A stretch of 64,000 nt of DNA from positions 281,186 to 345,185 of the forward strand of contig NZ_VCYH01000004.1 of the NCBI RefSeq assembly GCF_030464345.1, written 5' to 3'. Origin of the DNA: Methanoculleus frigidifontis (lineage in GTDB: Archaea; Halobacteriota; Methanomicrobia; Methanomicrobiales; Methanoculleaceae). Position numbers and translations under genes: made by a program. The notes below the pieces were generated by a model. That model ran no database searches. It was not told the DNA's origin and saw only the letters and a list, made by a program, of their open reading frames with translations. Below are positions 17,441-29,046 of this stretch, in pieces (within the stretch, counting starts at the first letter, position 1; each line of letters starts with the position of its first letter).

Positions 17441-19099
17441 ATGTTATTCTCCCGCAAAGGTGCCGGCGAATGGATGAGCAAAGGTTTCGCACTCACCGAG
17501 AGGGGGCAGCATGCGGATGCGCTCAAGTGCTATGACCGGGCACTCGGGCTTGAACCGGATTCTGCAGAAGCGTGGTGCGGCCGTGGAGAGGTTCTGCGCC
17601 GTCTCGAGCGGTGCGACGATGCGGGAGTCTGTTTTGATCGGGCTCTTGAGATCAATCCCGATCTCGCCGAAGCTTGGCGAAACAAAGGTCAGATACTCTA
17701 CCACCGGAAGCAGTATGCCGAAGCGGTCTTCTGCAGCGAGCAGGTGATCAGACAGAACCCTGACGATGCTGCTGCCTGGTATGCGAAAGGAAAGGCCTTG
17801 AATCGCCTCAAACGCTATGAAAATGCCCTGGAATGCTTCGATTGCGTCATCGGTATCCGCCCGGATTTTGCCGGGGCATGGTTTGAGAAAGGCTCTGCCC
17901 TCATCCTGGTGAAAGAGTTCGACAAAGCCACGATCTGCCTCGACGCGGTGACCACAATCGAACCCGATCACGCCGAGGCGTGGCTTCTCAAAGGCAAACT
18001 GCATCTCATGCTTCACCAGAACGAGACTGCGATCAGGTGCTTCGATCAGGTCGTCAGGATCCTGCCCGACCACCCGGGAGCGTGGTACAGCAGGGGGATC
18101 GCCGCAGAGCGCCTGCAGCATTCGGATGTTGCGATAAAGTGCCTCGAAAGAACGCTTGCGATCAATCCCGGCGACGTCGATGCACTGTACCACAAAGGGC
18201 TCGTGCTCCATCACCTCGGCCGCGACGAGGAGGCAATCGCCTGTTTCGACCAGATCCTGCAGATCAACGGGAAGGACGCAGCCACGTGGTTTCATCGCGG
18301 GATCTGCTTCTATTCGCTGCAGCGATACAATGGAGCGATCGGATGTTATGACCACGCCCTGCAGATCGATCAGGCGAATCCGGAGATCTGGCATCACAAG
18401 AGCCTTGCCCTGCTCCGCCTGAACCGGTACGAAGAGGCGCGCGCGTGCTGCGATCACGCCCTCAAGCTCAAGCCGGGTCACGCCGGATTACTGCTCGCCA
18501 TGGCTGAATCACTCTTCCTGCTCGGGCGGTACGAAGAGGCGGCCACCTGGTACGAGCAGGGGTGTGCACGCAACCCCGGTGATATCGCCGCATGGAAAAA
18601 CCGCGGAGGCGTCCTCTCCCGCCTCGGACAGTATGACGCGGCTCTTGCATGCTACGAGCAGGCCAGCGAGATGGATCCGGATCTTCCGGGCATCTGGAAG
18701 GAGAAAGCCGATCTGCTGAGCATCATGGGACGATATACGGAGGCGAGCGCCTGCTACGATACGGAACTCGCCAGAAACCCGAAACATACGGATGCCTGGT
18801 ATCGCAAAGGGCTGATCATGCATGCGCTCGAGCGGTACGACAAAGCACTCCTGTACTTCGACCGCGCCCTCGCCCTCGACCCCGGACTGATCAACGCCAT
18901 CGCCGCAAAGGGGGATGCATTCAGAGCACTCAGGCAGTATAAGCGCGCCGTCGACTGCTACACGCAGTGTCTCGCTGCAAATCCGGAGAATACCAGGTTT
19001 CTCGGCGCGATGGGCGAAGCACTCACCGAGCTCGGGCGGATCGGTGAAGCGAAGCGCTGTTTCGACAGAATAGAATCTCTCTCCGGGAAACACTGCTAA
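17441..19099 (+). CDS. Tetratricopeptide-repeat protein (about 16 TPRs)
   Basis: A 552-aa protein that is almost nothing but 34-residue TPR units, each with the W/A-x-x-K/R-G and A-x-x-x-Y/F-D-x-A-L pattern, for example YDRALGLEPDSAEAW at the start. Sixteen units account for 544 residues. Cysteine is frequent at the same repeat position (EAIACFD, ALECFD). There is no signal peptide or membrane segment, so it is probably a cytoplasmic scaffold. A paralogue lies at 27889-29046. Confidence 0.93.
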   Translation: MLFSRKGAGEWMSKGFALTERGQHADALKCYDRALGLEPDSAEAWCGRGEVLRRLERCDDAGVCFDRALEINPDLAEAWRNKGQILYHRKQYAEAVFCSEQVIRQNPDDAAAWYAKGKALNRLKRYENALECFDCVIGIRPDFAGAWFEKGSALILVKEFDKATICLDAVTTIEPDHAEAWLLKGKLHLMLHQNETAIRCFDQVVRILPDHPGAWYSRGIAAERLQHSDVAIKCLERTLAINPGDVDALYHKGLVLHHLGRDEEAIACFDQILQINGKDAATWFHRGICFYSLQRYNGAIGCYDHALQIDQANPEIWHHKSLALLRLNRYEEARACCDHALKLKPGHAGLLLAMAESLFLLGRYEEAATWYEQGCARNPGDIAAWKNRGGVLSRLGQYDAALACYEQASEMDPDLPGIWKEKADLLSIMGRYTEASACYDTELARNPKHTDAWYRKGLIMHALERYDKALLYFDRALALDPGLINAIAAKGDAFRALRQYKRAVDCYTQCLAANPENTRFLGAMGEALTELGRIGEAKRCFDRIESLSGKHC

Positions 19100-19129
19100 A
19101 AAGAGAAAAACGGGATTCACCCGGCCGGA

Positions 19130-20260
19130 TCAGAGCATGCTGATCCGGTGCATCGCTTCCTGCAGGTTCACCATCGACGTCGCGTAGGAGAGCCGTTCCC
19201 ACCCCGGCGTCCCGAATGCAGAGCCCGGCGTGACCGCGACATGCACCTCCCGAAGCCACCTGCGGGCGATCTCGACATCGTCGCTGTCCACCTTTACGTA
19301 GGCATAGAAGGCGCCCTCTGCAGGAGCGGTAACGTACCCCATCCCGTGGAGGGCGGCGATAACGTAGTCGCGCCGCCGCTCGAATTCACGGCGCATCTCT
19401 TCGACACAGCCCTGGTCACCCGTGAGCGCCGCCACCGCACCGTGCATCGCAAACGTCGCCGGGTGCGAGATGGTGTGCTGCTGCACCTTGTTCATCTGCC
19501 GAATAACCTGATCGGGCGCAACGGCGTAGCCGAGCCGCCACCCGGTCATGGCGTAGGCCTTCGAAAAACCGTTGACGGTGATCGTCCGCTCCGCCATATC
19601 GCCGATGCCGGCGAGCGAGATATGCTCTCTTCCGTAGACGAGCTTTTCATAGATCTCGTCGGAGAGCGCGATTATGTCATGGTCGGTGCAGATGTCGGCG
19701 ACGAGCCGCAGGGAACGCTCGTCGAGCACAGCCCCCGAGGGGTTTGAGGGCGAGTTTATCACGATCATCCGCGTGTCCGGGGTCACCGCCTCGAGGAGGG
19801 AGTCGTCGAGCTGGAACGAGCCCGGGTCGAGGGCGTGGTGCCGCGGCCTGGCGCCTGCAAGCTGGACGCATGGCTCATACGAGACCCAGGCGGGATCGAG
19901 GATCAGCACCTCGTCACGGGGATTGACGACCGCCTCCATCGCCTCGTAGATAGCGTCCTTGGCACCGCAGGTGACGATCACCTGGTCGGGCGATGCCGCA
20001 AAACCGTTCTCGGTCGAGATCTTCTCCGCGATCGCCGCGGTGAGCTCAGGGATTCCCTGGCTCGGGGCGTAGTGCGTCTCCCCCCGGCGCAGGGCATCGA
20101 TGCAGGCATCCGTGATATGCTGCGGCGTCGCGAAGTCCGGCTCCCCGATACTGAGGCTGATGACGTCGATGCCCTCCTGCGCCATCCTTTTCGCCGCATT
20201 CGAGATCTCGATAGTGGCGGACGGTGCTATCGAAGCCACCTTCGCAGAGAGACCTCTCAT
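19130..20260 (-). CDS. Class I/II aminotransferase (aspartate aminotransferase type)
   Basis: PLP-dependent enzyme of 376 aa. Visible are SIGEPDF near residue 37, SPSNPSGAV near 170, and the PLP lysine in [16 protein letters not shown] near 235. It most resembles archaeal AspC-type enzymes; exact substrate is not decidable here. Its ATG overlaps the ribH stop by 4 bases. A T-rich stretch on the minus strand after its stop (19100-19115) probably ends transcription. Confidence 0.92.
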   Translation of the reverse strand: MRGLSAKVASIAPSATIEISNAAKRMAQEGIDVISLSIGEPDFATPQHITDACIDALRRGETHYAPSQGIPELTAAIAEKISTENGFAASPDQVIVTCGAKDAIYEAMEAVVNPRDEVLILDPAWVSYEPCVQLAGARPRHHALDPGSFQLDDSLLEAVTPDTRMIVINSPSNPSGAVLDERSLRLVADICTDHDIIALSDEIYEKLVYGREHISLAGIGDMAERTITVNGFSKAYAMTGWRLGYAVAPDQVIRQMNKVQQHTISHPATFAMHGAVAALTGDQGCVEEMRREFERRRDYVIAALHGMGYVTAPAEGAFYAYVKVDSDDVEIARRWLREVHVAVTPGSAFGTPGWERLSYATSMVNLQEAMHRISML

Positions 20261-20664
20261 TGCAATCTCTGAACCATCTTTATGGCGGATTCGACGGCAC
20301 GCTTCGCATAATCAATCCGTTCGGTCGCCTCAAGCCGGGTCATCCCGGGCCCGGAGATGCCGAGCGCGACGGGTTTTCCGAACTCCAGGGAGAGATCGAT
20401 GATCTTCCGCGCAGCGTGCTGCACAACGATCTCGTCGTGCTGGGTCGCTCCCTCGATGACGCAGCCGATGGTGACGACCGCATCGACGTCCTCCGTCTGC
20501 AGCATCTTTTTGATGGCGAGCGGCATATCGTAGGCGCCGGGAACGTAGATCGTCTCCGTCACCTCCGCACCCAGAAATTCGGCATGCTCCCGGCCTTCGA
20601 TCTCCATCATATAGGTGATGTCCCGGTTGAACTCAGCTACCACAAAACCCAGTTTCACGGTCAT
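20257..20664 (-). CDS. ribH: 6,7-dimethyl-8-ribityllumazine synthase
   Basis: A 135-aa lumazine synthase. Features in order: [23 protein letters not shown] near residue 41, [15 protein letters not shown] with the active-site His near 78, and [12 protein letters not shown]. It makes the substrate of the riboflavin synthase encoded 58 bases upstream. Flavins also feed F420 precursor synthesis here, since CofH uses a riboflavin intermediate. Confidence 0.96.
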   Translation of the reverse strand: MTVKLGFVVAEFNRDITYMMEIEGREHAEFLGAEVTETIYVPGAYDMPLAIKKMLQTEDVDAVVTIGCVIEGATQHDEIVVQHAARKIIDLSLEFGKPVALGISGPGMTRLEATERIDYAKRAVESAIKMVQRLQ

Positions 20665-20722
20665 GTTTTTCTTCCTCCGTTATCGTTTGGCATCCTGATA
20701 TTGATAAGCTTCTCATTTTTCG

Positions 20723-22308
<1,586 letters not shown>

Positions 22309-22435
22309 GAGGGATCAGTCCGTATATCCGTAGTTTTCGGAAACCTTCGGGAGAGTTTTGATCGTCGTTTCATATCAAGGTCACCTCGTGCCGGGTGCGA
22401 AACAGCAGCGTTAATCATCCGTCAGCAGCTACAGG

Positions 22436-22837
22436 ATGAGAGATATGGTGGATGTTGCTGTCATCTGCGGCTCTGCTTCCGATACCGCAGTCGCCGAGAA
22501 GGTCTTCTCCGTCCTTCGGGAACAGGGAGTTTCCTACGACTATCAGGTGATCTCTGCTCATCGCGACCCGGATCGCCTGGATGATTATATACGATCGAGC
22601 CCCTGCAGAGTCTTCATCGCGATTGCAGGGCTTTCGGCCGCCCTTCCGGGGGTGATCGCATCCAAGACCGCCCGCCCGGTGATCGGCGTCCCGGTGAGCG
22701 GGAAACTGATGGGTCTGGATGCGCTTCTCTCGATCGTCCAGATGCCTAAAGGTGTCCCGGTGGCATGCGTCGGGGTGGACAACGGAGAGAACGCCGCACA
22801 CCTGGCGATCAGGATGCTTGCGCTGGCGAGCGAGTAA
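22436..22837 (+). CDS. purE: 5-(carboxyamino)imidazole ribonucleotide mutase / AIR carboxylase
   Basis: A 133-aa PurE with [12 protein letters not shown] near residue 10, [11 protein letters not shown] near 40, [16 protein letters not shown] near 60 and PVIGVPVSG near 82. It adds the carboxyl group of purine synthesis at the AIR/CAIR level. The ATG at 22445 (MVDVAVICG) is an alternative start. The convergent neighbour is a ThiC-family enzyme, which consumes AIR, the same metabolite. Confidence 0.94.
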   Translation: MRDMVDVAVICGSASDTAVAEKVFSVLREQGVSYDYQVISAHRDPDRLDDYIRSSPCRVFIAIAGLSAALPGVIASKTARPVIGVPVSGKLMGLDALLSIVQMPKGVPVACVGVDNGENAAHLAIRMLALASE

Positions 22838-22959
22838 AATCGCAACGCCGGAGGGAGGGGGGTAGCGCCTCCAGAGCTGCCCACACACTCTCGTTCCGGG
22901 CAGTCAACAACCAAAACGGGTGACGAAGGAGGGTACACTACTATAGCCCGGAACCAGGG

Positions 22960-24234
22960 CTACCGCTTCTCCGGCGGGTTTAAGATCTCCCGCACCATCT
23001 TGACGGCGCAGAGGTCACCGCACATCGAACAGGTATCGAGGTCGCCGTCGCGCTCGTGGATGGTGCGGGCGGTGTCGCCGAAGAGCGCCGCCTCGAACTG
23101 TGCCTCCCAGTCGAGGCTCCGGCGTGCCTCCGCCATCCGCATCTCCCGGTTCCTGCTGCCCGGATAGTTCCGAAGCATGTTGCCGACGTGGGCGGCGATC
23201 CGGGCGACCCGCGTTCCTTCCTCGATGTCCTGAACGCGGGGCAGCGCCAGGTGCTCGCTCGGGGAGACCATGCAGAGGAAGTCCGCCCCATTCTGACAGG
23301 CAACGACACCGCCGATCGCCGCGACCACGTGGTCGTAGCCGGGTGCAAGGTCGGTGACGAGCGGGCCGAGAAGATAGAGAGGCGCTCCTTCGGTCAGCTC
23401 TTTGAGCATCCGGACGTTGTGGCCGATCTGCTCGACGGGAATATGCCCGGGTCCCTCGATCATTCGCTGGACACCGGCAGAAAGAGCGCGCTGCGCCAGC
23501 CGGCCGAGAGTGAGGTATTCCGTCGCTTTCGCAAGGCGCGTTGCATCGATGAGCGCGCCCGGGCGCATCCCGTCCCCGAGGCTGATGACGACGTCGTACT
23601 CGGCCAGGATCTCAAGCAGGTAGTCATACTCAGCATAGAGAGGATTTTCCTCCCCCGTAGCCGCCATCATAGCGACATGGAACGCTCCGCCCCTGCTGAC
23701 GACGCCCATGACCCGGGGATCGAGGTGCAGAGCATCGAGCGCATCGCGGTTCACTCCGCAGTGGAGGGTCAGGAAGTCGACACCCTGCCGGCAGTGCTCC
23801 CGGATGACGGAGAAGAGGGTGTCCGCATCAATGTCGGCGGCGCTTCCGGCACGCCGGACGGCCTCATATATCGGGACCGTCCCGACCGGTGCGTCCAGCG
23901 CGAGAATGCGTCTTCGGATGGCGGCAAGATCTCCCCCGGTCGAGAGGTCCATGATTGCGTCGGCACCCTGAGCCAGTGCTGCTCCGGCCTTCTCGACCTC
24001 GAGATCGGGATTGCAGAGGTTCGCGGATGTCCCGACGTTGACGTTGACCTTCACCCGGCACCCCTCGCCGATGGCACAGAGGCGGTGCGGCCGGAGTGGA
24101 TTTGCAGGGACGACAACACGTCCACGGGTGACTGCTCGCGCCGCGTGGTGCGGGTTTTGCCCTTCATCTCGTGCTATCGCCTCGACCTCGGGCGGAACCC
24201 CCTTCAGGCATGCTCTGATCAGGGTATCGTGCAT
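22960..24234 (-). CDS. thiC: ThiC-family radical SAM enzyme (ThiC or 5-hydroxybenzimidazole synthase-like)
   Basis: A 424-aa short-form ThiC protein without the N-terminal domain of bacterial ThiC. Core motifs include KVNVNVGTSANLCNP near residue 65, MDLSTGGD, MIEGPGHIP near 270 and the C-terminal cluster motif. That motif reads CSMCGDLC, a C-x2-C-x3-C spacing, one residue shorter than the usual C-x2-C-x4-C. ThiC converts AIR to HMP-phosphate; close paralogues (BzaF/HbiS) make 5-hydroxybenzimidazole for cobamides, which methanogens contain. ATG 24243 is an alternative start. Confidence 0.88.
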   Translation of the reverse strand: MHDTLIRACLKGVPPEVEAIARDEGQNPHHAARAVTRGRVVVPANPLRPHRLCAIGEGCRVKVNVNVGTSANLCNPDLEVEKAGAALAQGADAIMDLSTGGDLAAIRRRILALDAPVGTVPIYEAVRRAGSAADIDADTLFSVIREHCRQGVDFLTLHCGVNRDALDALHLDPRVMGVVSRGGAFHVAMMAATGEENPLYAEYDYLLEILAEYDVVISLGDGMRPGALIDATRLAKATEYLTLGRLAQRALSAGVQRMIEGPGHIPVEQIGHNVRMLKELTEGAPLYLLGPLVTDLAPGYDHVVAAIGGVVACQNGADFLCMVSPSEHLALPRVQDIEEGTRVARIAAHVGNMLRNYPGSRNREMRMAEARRSLDWEAQFEAALFGDTARTIHERDGDLDTCSMCGDLCAVKMVREILNPPEKR

Positions 24235-24268
24235 AAGAAACATTTGTCTGGAATCCTTATTATTGTGC

Positions 24269-24868
24269 ATGCCGGTCCGGTGGATAACAGACGGCCTCCA
24301 GGCTGCCAATTCATTCGTTTACGGAAATATTCTCGTAGATGCGGGTGTTCTTCCGATGAAGCTCACAGAGTTTCGCGATCAGATTGATACAATCATTCTC
24401 ACCCACTGCCACTACGACCACACCGCCCACGTGGTCGAGATAGCCCGGATGTGTGACGCTACAGTCTGCATCCACACGCTGGATGCACCCGGCCTCACCG
24501 AAGATGCACGGAACCTTGCCATGCTCTTCGGGGCACGAGCACCGGCCGTTGTTCCCGACCGTATCCTCCAGGAAGGCGACCGGGTAGGAAGCCTCACGGT
24601 GCTGCACACCCCCGGGCACACGCCGGGATGCATCTGCCTCTACGACTGTGATGAGCAGACCCTCTTTTCGGGCGACACGGTCTTTACCGGCGGGTCGTTC
24701 GGCAGGTACGACTTCCCCGGCGGCGACCGCACCGCGCTCGCCGCCTCGCTCGCCCGTCTTGCAGATCTGGAGATCGAAGGGCTCTACCCCGGCCACGGTG
24801 AGCCGGTAGCTGTGGGCGGACACAAACACATCGCCGCCGCACGCGAACTCATGCGGACCTATGGATAA
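24269..24868 (+). CDS. MBL-fold metallo-hydrolase
   Basis: A 199-aa metallo-beta-lactamase-fold protein. The metal ligands are all visible: HCHYDHTAH near residue 46, HTPGHTPG near 112, the bridging Asp in FSGDTVF near 135, and HGEPV near 178. The small size and pattern fit the glyoxalase II-like group. I start at ATG 24269 (MPVRWITDG), divergent from the ThiC gene. Its end overlaps the DUF123 gene by 8 bases. Confidence 0.9.
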   Translation: MPVRWITDGLQAANSFVYGNILVDAGVLPMKLTEFRDQIDTIILTHCHYDHTAHVVEIARMCDATVCIHTLDAPGLTEDARNLAMLFGARAPAVVPDRILQEGDRVGSLTVLHTPGHTPGCICLYDCDEQTLFSGDTVFTGGSFGRYDFPGGDRTALAASLARLADLEIEGLYPGHGEPVAVGGHKHIAAARELMRTYG

Positions 24869-25316
24869 GGGTATTTACTGCCTCGTCTTTACCAACAGTC
24901 TTCGGGAGATCCGGGTAGGCAGTCTGGGTGCCAGAGCGTTTGCAGGCGGGTGGCACGTCTATGTCGGCTCCGCCCTCGGAAGCGGGGGTCTTGCCCGTGC
25001 AGAACGGCACATCCGCCTCGCCTGCCGACGGGATAGACCACCCCGGTGGCACGTAGACTACCTGCTGCTCGACCCGGGGTTCTCGCTCACCGCCGTTGTC
25101 TCCGCACCGACCGGTATGCCCCTCGAATGCGGTCTCGCCCGTGCCGTCGGGGGGGAGGCGGTGCCCGGCTTCGGCTGTAGCGACTGTGCCTGCACCTCGC
25201 ACCTCTTCTACCGACCCGAATGTCCCACCGAAGAACTCGTTGCTGCGTTCTGCTCGCTCGGGCTGCATGCAGATATCAAAACAATCAAGAACGAGAGTGA
25301 CAAGGATACAGTATGA
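24861..25316 (+). CDS. GIY-YIG-like DUF123 protein
   Basis: A 151-aa member of the DUF123 family: GIYCLVFTN near residue 4, then WHVYVGSALGSGGLARAERH near 31-50 with the GIY-YIG-like Tyr, and a WHVDYLL motif near 74. C-terminal Cys/His residues (FGCSDCACTSH) are conserved in the family. Relatives are sometimes fused to endonuclease III, which suggests nucleic acid work. It is coupled to its neighbours, overlapping the MBL gene and sharing ATGA with the flavoprotein gene. Confidence 0.88.
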   Translation: MDKGIYCLVFTNSLREIRVGSLGARAFAGGWHVYVGSALGSGGLARAERHIRLACRRDRPPRWHVDYLLLDPGFSLTAVVSAPTGMPLECGLARAVGGEAVPGFGCSDCACTSHLFYRPECPTEELVAAFCSLGLHADIKTIKNESDKDTV

Positions 25317-25864
25317 AGGTTCTCGGCATTTCAGGCAGCATGCGGGAGAATGGAAACACAGCACAACTCATCAACGTCATCCTGGACGGGGTGAAAGAGG
25401 CAGGAATCGAGACGGAGTACATCACCCTCGCCGATAAGGAGATCCGGCCGTGCACCGGGTGCGAGGTCTGCAAGGAGCGGAAATGGTGCGTCGCGGAAGA
25501 CGATGACTGGGCTGCGATCATGGAGAAAGTTCTGGACTGCGAGGTACTGATTCTCGGCTCCCCGACTTACTACTACGACATCAACGGGCACCTGAAGAAT
25601 TTCATCGACAGAACCTACTCCCTCTACCATGACCGGAAGCTCGCCGGCAGAAAGGGCGTCGCAGTGACTGTCTGTGCAGACAGGGGCTGCGAGAGGGCGC
25701 TCGAGACCATCGAAGGGTTCCTCAACACCCATGAGTTCTCATATCTCGGCTACGTCTGCGGGAAGGGGTATGCCCCGGGAGACATCAGGAAGGATGGGCG
25801 GGCGATGCAGAAGGCCAGGAACATTGCCGATTCCATTGTTCGGTTCCTGCAGCCCGAGGACTGA
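25313..25864 (+). CDS. Iron-sulfur flavoprotein (Isf-like FMN reductase)
   Basis: A 183-aa flavodoxin-fold protein. GISGSMRENGNTAQL binds FMN phosphate near residue 5. A compact cluster motif C-x2-C-x2-C-x5-C (CTGCEVCKERKWC) lies near residues 47-59, and GSPTYYYDINGHLKNFIDR is near 82. This spacing is the signature of Isf, an electron carrier of methanogens and other anaerobes linked to oxidative-stress defence. It is the last gene of the three-gene operon. Confidence 0.9.
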   Translation: MKVLGISGSMRENGNTAQLINVILDGVKEAGIETEYITLADKEIRPCTGCEVCKERKWCVAEDDDWAAIMEKVLDCEVLILGSPTYYYDINGHLKNFIDRTYSLYHDRKLAGRKGVAVTVCADRGCERALETIEGFLNTHEFSYLGYVCGKGYAPGDIRKDGRAMQKARNIADSIVRFLQPED

Positions 25865-25996
25865 GGCGCGCGGCGGCGCACCCCGGGTACCCTTCTTTTC
25901 CGTATGCAAGATCGGCAGAAGGATTTTCAAAAGAGTGATTTTGAGGTGCGGATCCTGTCTATGGGATCAGTGCTCTCTTCCCGTATCCGGCAGGCG

Positions 25997-26155
25997 CTAC
26001 AGGAGCAGCGCTATTATCGCCAGTACGATGAAGATGATCACCAGCCACTTTGCTATCGACATCGACATGCCTGCAATCCCCCGTGCCCCGAGCAGTGCGA
26101 ATACCAGTGCCAGAACAAAGAACAGGATTGCAAGTCCGATCAAACCATTTACCAT
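25997..26155 (-). CDS. DUF1328-family small membrane protein
   Basis: A 52-aa protein with two hydrophobic segments separated by [16 protein letters not shown]. This matches the short DUF1328 (YtjA-like) family, whose core is LGF-GIAG-A-IAK. I start at ATG 26155 (MVNGLIGL). GGGGGA lies upstream and a TATA-like TTTAAAATA near 26220-26230. Function is unknown. The longer open frame upstream has no family content. Confidence 0.78.
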   Translation of the reverse strand: MVNGLIGLAILFFVLALVFALLGARGIAGMSMSIAKWLVIIFIVLAIIALLL

Positions 26156-26360
26156 CTTCTCATTCCCCCTATCCGGCAGAGCACCGGGTAAGCATCCCCG
26201 GTATTGGGGGAGGAGTATTTTAAATTTTGCCAGTTTTATAAAAATACCCGATTCTTTTTCACCCTGAACCGCCGGATTCACGCCAGACTGCTCTCGGACG
26301 TCTCTCCTTCCCATATACCGGGGTTTTCCCCGGGAGAGACGGGGTCGTCCGCGCTGCCCG

Positions 26361-27467
26361 TCAGAGGAGCTCGTAGAGGGTCGTCCGCTGCCGGAGCGGC
26401 CGCGCGAGATCCTCCGCCATCCGACGCATCTCCCCGGGGTCAAGATAGTCGGTATCCCGGGCGCCGGCGCCCTTTGATATGCTCTCTTCAAACATCGTGC
26501 CGCCGAGATCGTTTGCACCGGCGAGCAGTGCAAGCTGGGCAAACTTCACCCCGAGCTTCACCCACGAGACCTGAAGATTCTCGATGTTGTCGAGGTACAG
26601 CCGCGAGACCGCAAACATCAGGAGATCCTCCCTCCCGGTTGCACCGGCCCTGGCGAGCCCCGCCCGGTAGAGGGGCGTGTTCATATGGATGAACGAAAGC
26701 GGCACGAACTCGGTGAATCCTCCGGTCTCGTCCTGGATCTCGCGGAGGATCGTAAGGTGCCGGACACGATCCTCGACGGATTCGCAGTGGCCGTACATGA
26801 TCGTCGCCGTCGACCTGATACCGAGCCGGTGCGCCTCCCAGACGATCCGCACCCACTCGGCGGTGCCGATCTTGCCGGGGCAGATGACACTGCGCACCTC
26901 GTCGACCAGGATCTCCGCCGCCGTCCCGCAGAGGGTTCCAAGCCCCGCCTCCTGCATCGCACGGAGCACCGCTTCGGTGCTCATGCCGCTCTTCTTCGCT
27001 GCGTATGCTACTTCCATCGGGTTGCTGGCATGGATGTGGACACCGGGAGCGCCTTCACGGATCCACCCGATGATATCGCTGTAGGACTGTGCCGTAAAGT
27101 CGGGGTGCAGGCCGCTCACCGTGCAGATCTCGGTAACGTCCCGTTCCAGAGCTTTGCGGGCTTTCGCAAGGATGATTTCCCGACCGTACTCGTAGACACC
27201 CTCGTCTCCGGGCTTTTTGGAGAAACCACAGAATCCGCACGCGTTGATGCAGAGGTTGGTGACATTGATGTTCTGGTTCCGAACATACGTCACCACACCT
27301 CCGACTTTCTCTTCGCGCACCGTATCCGCCGCCGTCGCAATCGCGAAGACCCCCCGGCCACGCTCTTTCATCAGCCGGACGGCCTCGTCCTCAGTGAGAC
27401 GGTGACCTGCCAGCACGTCGTCGAGGAGCCGTCGCATCTCAGTCATTGCCATACTCTCCACTGCCAC
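26361..27467 (-). CDS. cofH: CofH, 5-amino-6-(D-ribitylamino)uracil--tyrosine 4-hydroxyphenyl transferase (copy 1)
   Basis: Radical SAM subunit of FO synthase in coenzyme F420 formation. It joins the tyrosine-derived fragment to the ribityl-uracil. The cluster motif is C-x3-C-x2-C (CINACGFC) near residue 73, inside [15 protein letters not shown]. At 368 aa it is a stand-alone subunit, and CofG is not in the window. A paralogue (29352-30440) shares long near-identical stretches. The alternative start MTEMRRLL lies seven codons downstream. Confidence 0.93.
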   Translation of the reverse strand: MAVESMAMTEMRRLLDDVLAGHRLTEDEAVRLMKERGRGVFAIATAADTVREEKVGGVVTYVRNQNINVTNLCINACGFCGFSKKPGDEGVYEYGREIILAKARKALERDVTEICTVSGLHPDFTAQSYSDIIGWIREGAPGVHIHASNPMEVAYAAKKSGMSTEAVLRAMQEAGLGTLCGTAAEILVDEVRSVICPGKIGTAEWVRIVWEAHRLGIRSTATIMYGHCESVEDRVRHLTILREIQDETGGFTEFVPLSFIHMNTPLYRAGLARAGATGREDLLMFAVSRLYLDNIENLQVSWVKLGVKFAQLALLAGANDLGGTMFEESISKGAGARDTDYLDPGEMRRMAEDLARPLRQRTTLYELL

Positions 27468-27564
27468 ACATGGCTACGAAGGATTGCACACCACCAATGA
27501 TAAGGTTGGCGCACTCCCGGGTAGAGGCATACACTTATTAGCACGTGTACCCACTTCGGGCAGT

Positions 27565-27876
27565 ATGCAGCAGGAAATGATGCATGAACGGATCCGGCTT
27601 CAGTATAAAGACGCATACGGGTATACGATCCCGGTGGGATCAACGGTTCTGCTCGCTGCCGTCACCGAGGACGGCATGATCGGGACGGCGGGATTCGATA
27701 TCGAAGCGCTCGAAAACCTCGGGATACCGGCAGCGGTGGTTCATGCCGGGGAGGGAATAGAGATCGAGCGTATCAGCGATCTGCTGGACGGAGAGGTTGT
27801 GGCAGCCAACCTCCACGCGACGCAGCGCCGCGTCGAGGTCGGCATGAGCGGAAGAGAGGCGCTTGAACGGATGTAA
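27565..27876 (+). CDS. DUF1805 protein (YunC-like)
   Basis: A 103-aa protein; the core reads GYTIPVGSTVLLAAVTEDGMIGTAGFDIEALE and matches the DUF1805/YunC family of unknown function. A TATA-like CTTATTAG at about 27533-27540 points to a transcript starting near ATG 27565. ATG 27577 or 27580 are alternatives. It is divergent from cofH copy 1 and convergent with the TPR gene. Confidence 0.85.
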   Translation: MQQEMMHERIRLQYKDAYGYTIPVGSTVLLAAVTEDGMIGTAGFDIEALENLGIPAAVVHAGEGIEIERISDLLDGEVVAANLHATQRRVEVGMSGREALERM

Positions 27877-27888
27877 AGAGGGCACACT

Positions 27889-29046
27889 CTAGTACTGCAG
27901 CATCAGCTCGCGTGCCTTCCGGAAGCATGCTTCAGCCTTCTTCCCATTATCGAGGGCCTGGAGTGAAAGCCCCATGTGGTGCCAGGCGTCGGCGTCGCTC
28001 CCGTCAAGGCCGATCACCTTGTTGAAGCAGCGGACCGCTGTGGCGTGATCGCCCTCCTGCTGGAACGCAACTCCTGCCCGAAACCAGGCATAGCCGTTCT
28101 CAGGCCGGGCGTTCAGGAACCTGGTATAGTAGCGGAGGGCGTCGCTCCACCTGCCAAGGTTGTCGTAGGCGGTGGCAAGCCGGTACAGGATATCGGAATT
28201 TTCCGGGTCGAGCTCGAGGGCGTGCTGGTAGCACCCGGCTGCCTCTTCGTCCCGCTCAAGATCATGGAGGACAAGTGCTTTGTTCGACCAGACAACGGCG
28301 TTATCGGGATCGGCCCGGAGGGCACGCTCGAAACACCGGAGCGCCTGCCTGACATCCCCCATCCTCTTCAGCGTGACACCCTTGTTATTCCAGGCACCGG
28401 CGTCGCTTCGGTCGACCTTGATTGCGCGGTCGAAGCAGGCGACGGCTTCTCCGTAGCGGTGCATCATCCGCAGAGCGCCCCCGAGTTGCACCCATGCAGC
28501 GCCGTCTTTCGGATAGAGATCGAGGTAGATGGAATAGCACGCGATCGCATCCTCGTACCGCCCGAGATCCCGCAGAGCATTTCCTTTCTGGCACCAAGAC
28601 TCTGCATTTTCAGGGTTTATCGGGAGTTTTTTCTGAAAACACCGGACTGCTTCATCATTTTTGCCCATATCCATCAGGACAAATCCCATATTATGCCAGG
28701 CGTTGGCGTCATCGGGATCGATCCGGGTTGCCTTCTCAAAGCACTTCAGGGCATCCCGGGTGTTTCCTTCCGCCCGGTGCGCAAGCCCCATGCCGTTCCA
28801 GGCGGCCGTATTCCTGGATTCGCCCCGGATTACGGCGTAGAAGCACTGGAGAGCCTCCTGGCTGCGGCCGTTCTGCTGCATGACCCGGCCTTTCCAGTAC
28901 CATGCGGAGAGTGCCTGCGGGTCGAGCCCGATGGCCTCGTCGAAGCATCGGAGCGCCTCATCGTGCTCCCCCTGCTCGGCATGCCTTCTGCCTTCGCCGA
29001 TCAAGGCGTCTGTATTCAACCCGAATATCTTGTCCAGAAAGCCCAT
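27889..29046 (-). CDS. Tetratricopeptide-repeat protein (about 11 TPRs)
   Basis: A 385-aa protein. A short N-terminal MGFLDKIFGLNTD amphipathic piece is followed by about eleven 34-residue TPRs, for example EALRCFDEAIGLDPQALSAWYWKGR. There is no signal peptide; the N-terminal hydrophobic stretch might touch the membrane. It shares the repeat style of the 16-TPR protein at 17441 (A-x-x-CFD core), so the two are probably paralogues. Its partner is unknown. Confidence 0.92.
   Translation of the reverse strand: MGFLDKIFGLNTDALIGEGRRHAEQGEHDEALRCFDEAIGLDPQALSAWYWKGRVMQQNGRSQEALQCFYAVIRGESRNTAAWNGMGLAHRAEGNTRDALKCFEKATRIDPDDANAWHNMGFVLMDMGKNDEAVRCFQKKLPINPENAESWCQKGNALRDLGRYEDAIACYSIYLDLYPKDGAAWVQLGGALRMMHRYGEAVACFDRAIKVDRSDAGAWNNKGVTLKRMGDVRQALRCFERALRADPDNAVVWSNKALVLHDLERDEEAAGCYQHALELDPENSDILYRLATAYDNLGRWSDALRYYTRFLNARPENGYAWFRAGVAFQQEGDHATAVRCFNKVIGLDGSDADAWHHMGLSLQALDNGKKAEACFRKARELMLQY

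Noticed and set aside
17441..19099. Tandem repeats considered as a CRISPR or satellite array
   Set aside because: The periodicity of about 102 bases is the DNA image of 34-residue TPR units in one long reading frame; units are not identical and there are no spacers.
22838..22959. Possible thiamine (THI) riboswitch near the ThiC-family gene
   Set aside because: This is the 3' side of that gene; the 5' side (24235-24270) is only about 35 bases and has no room for the element.
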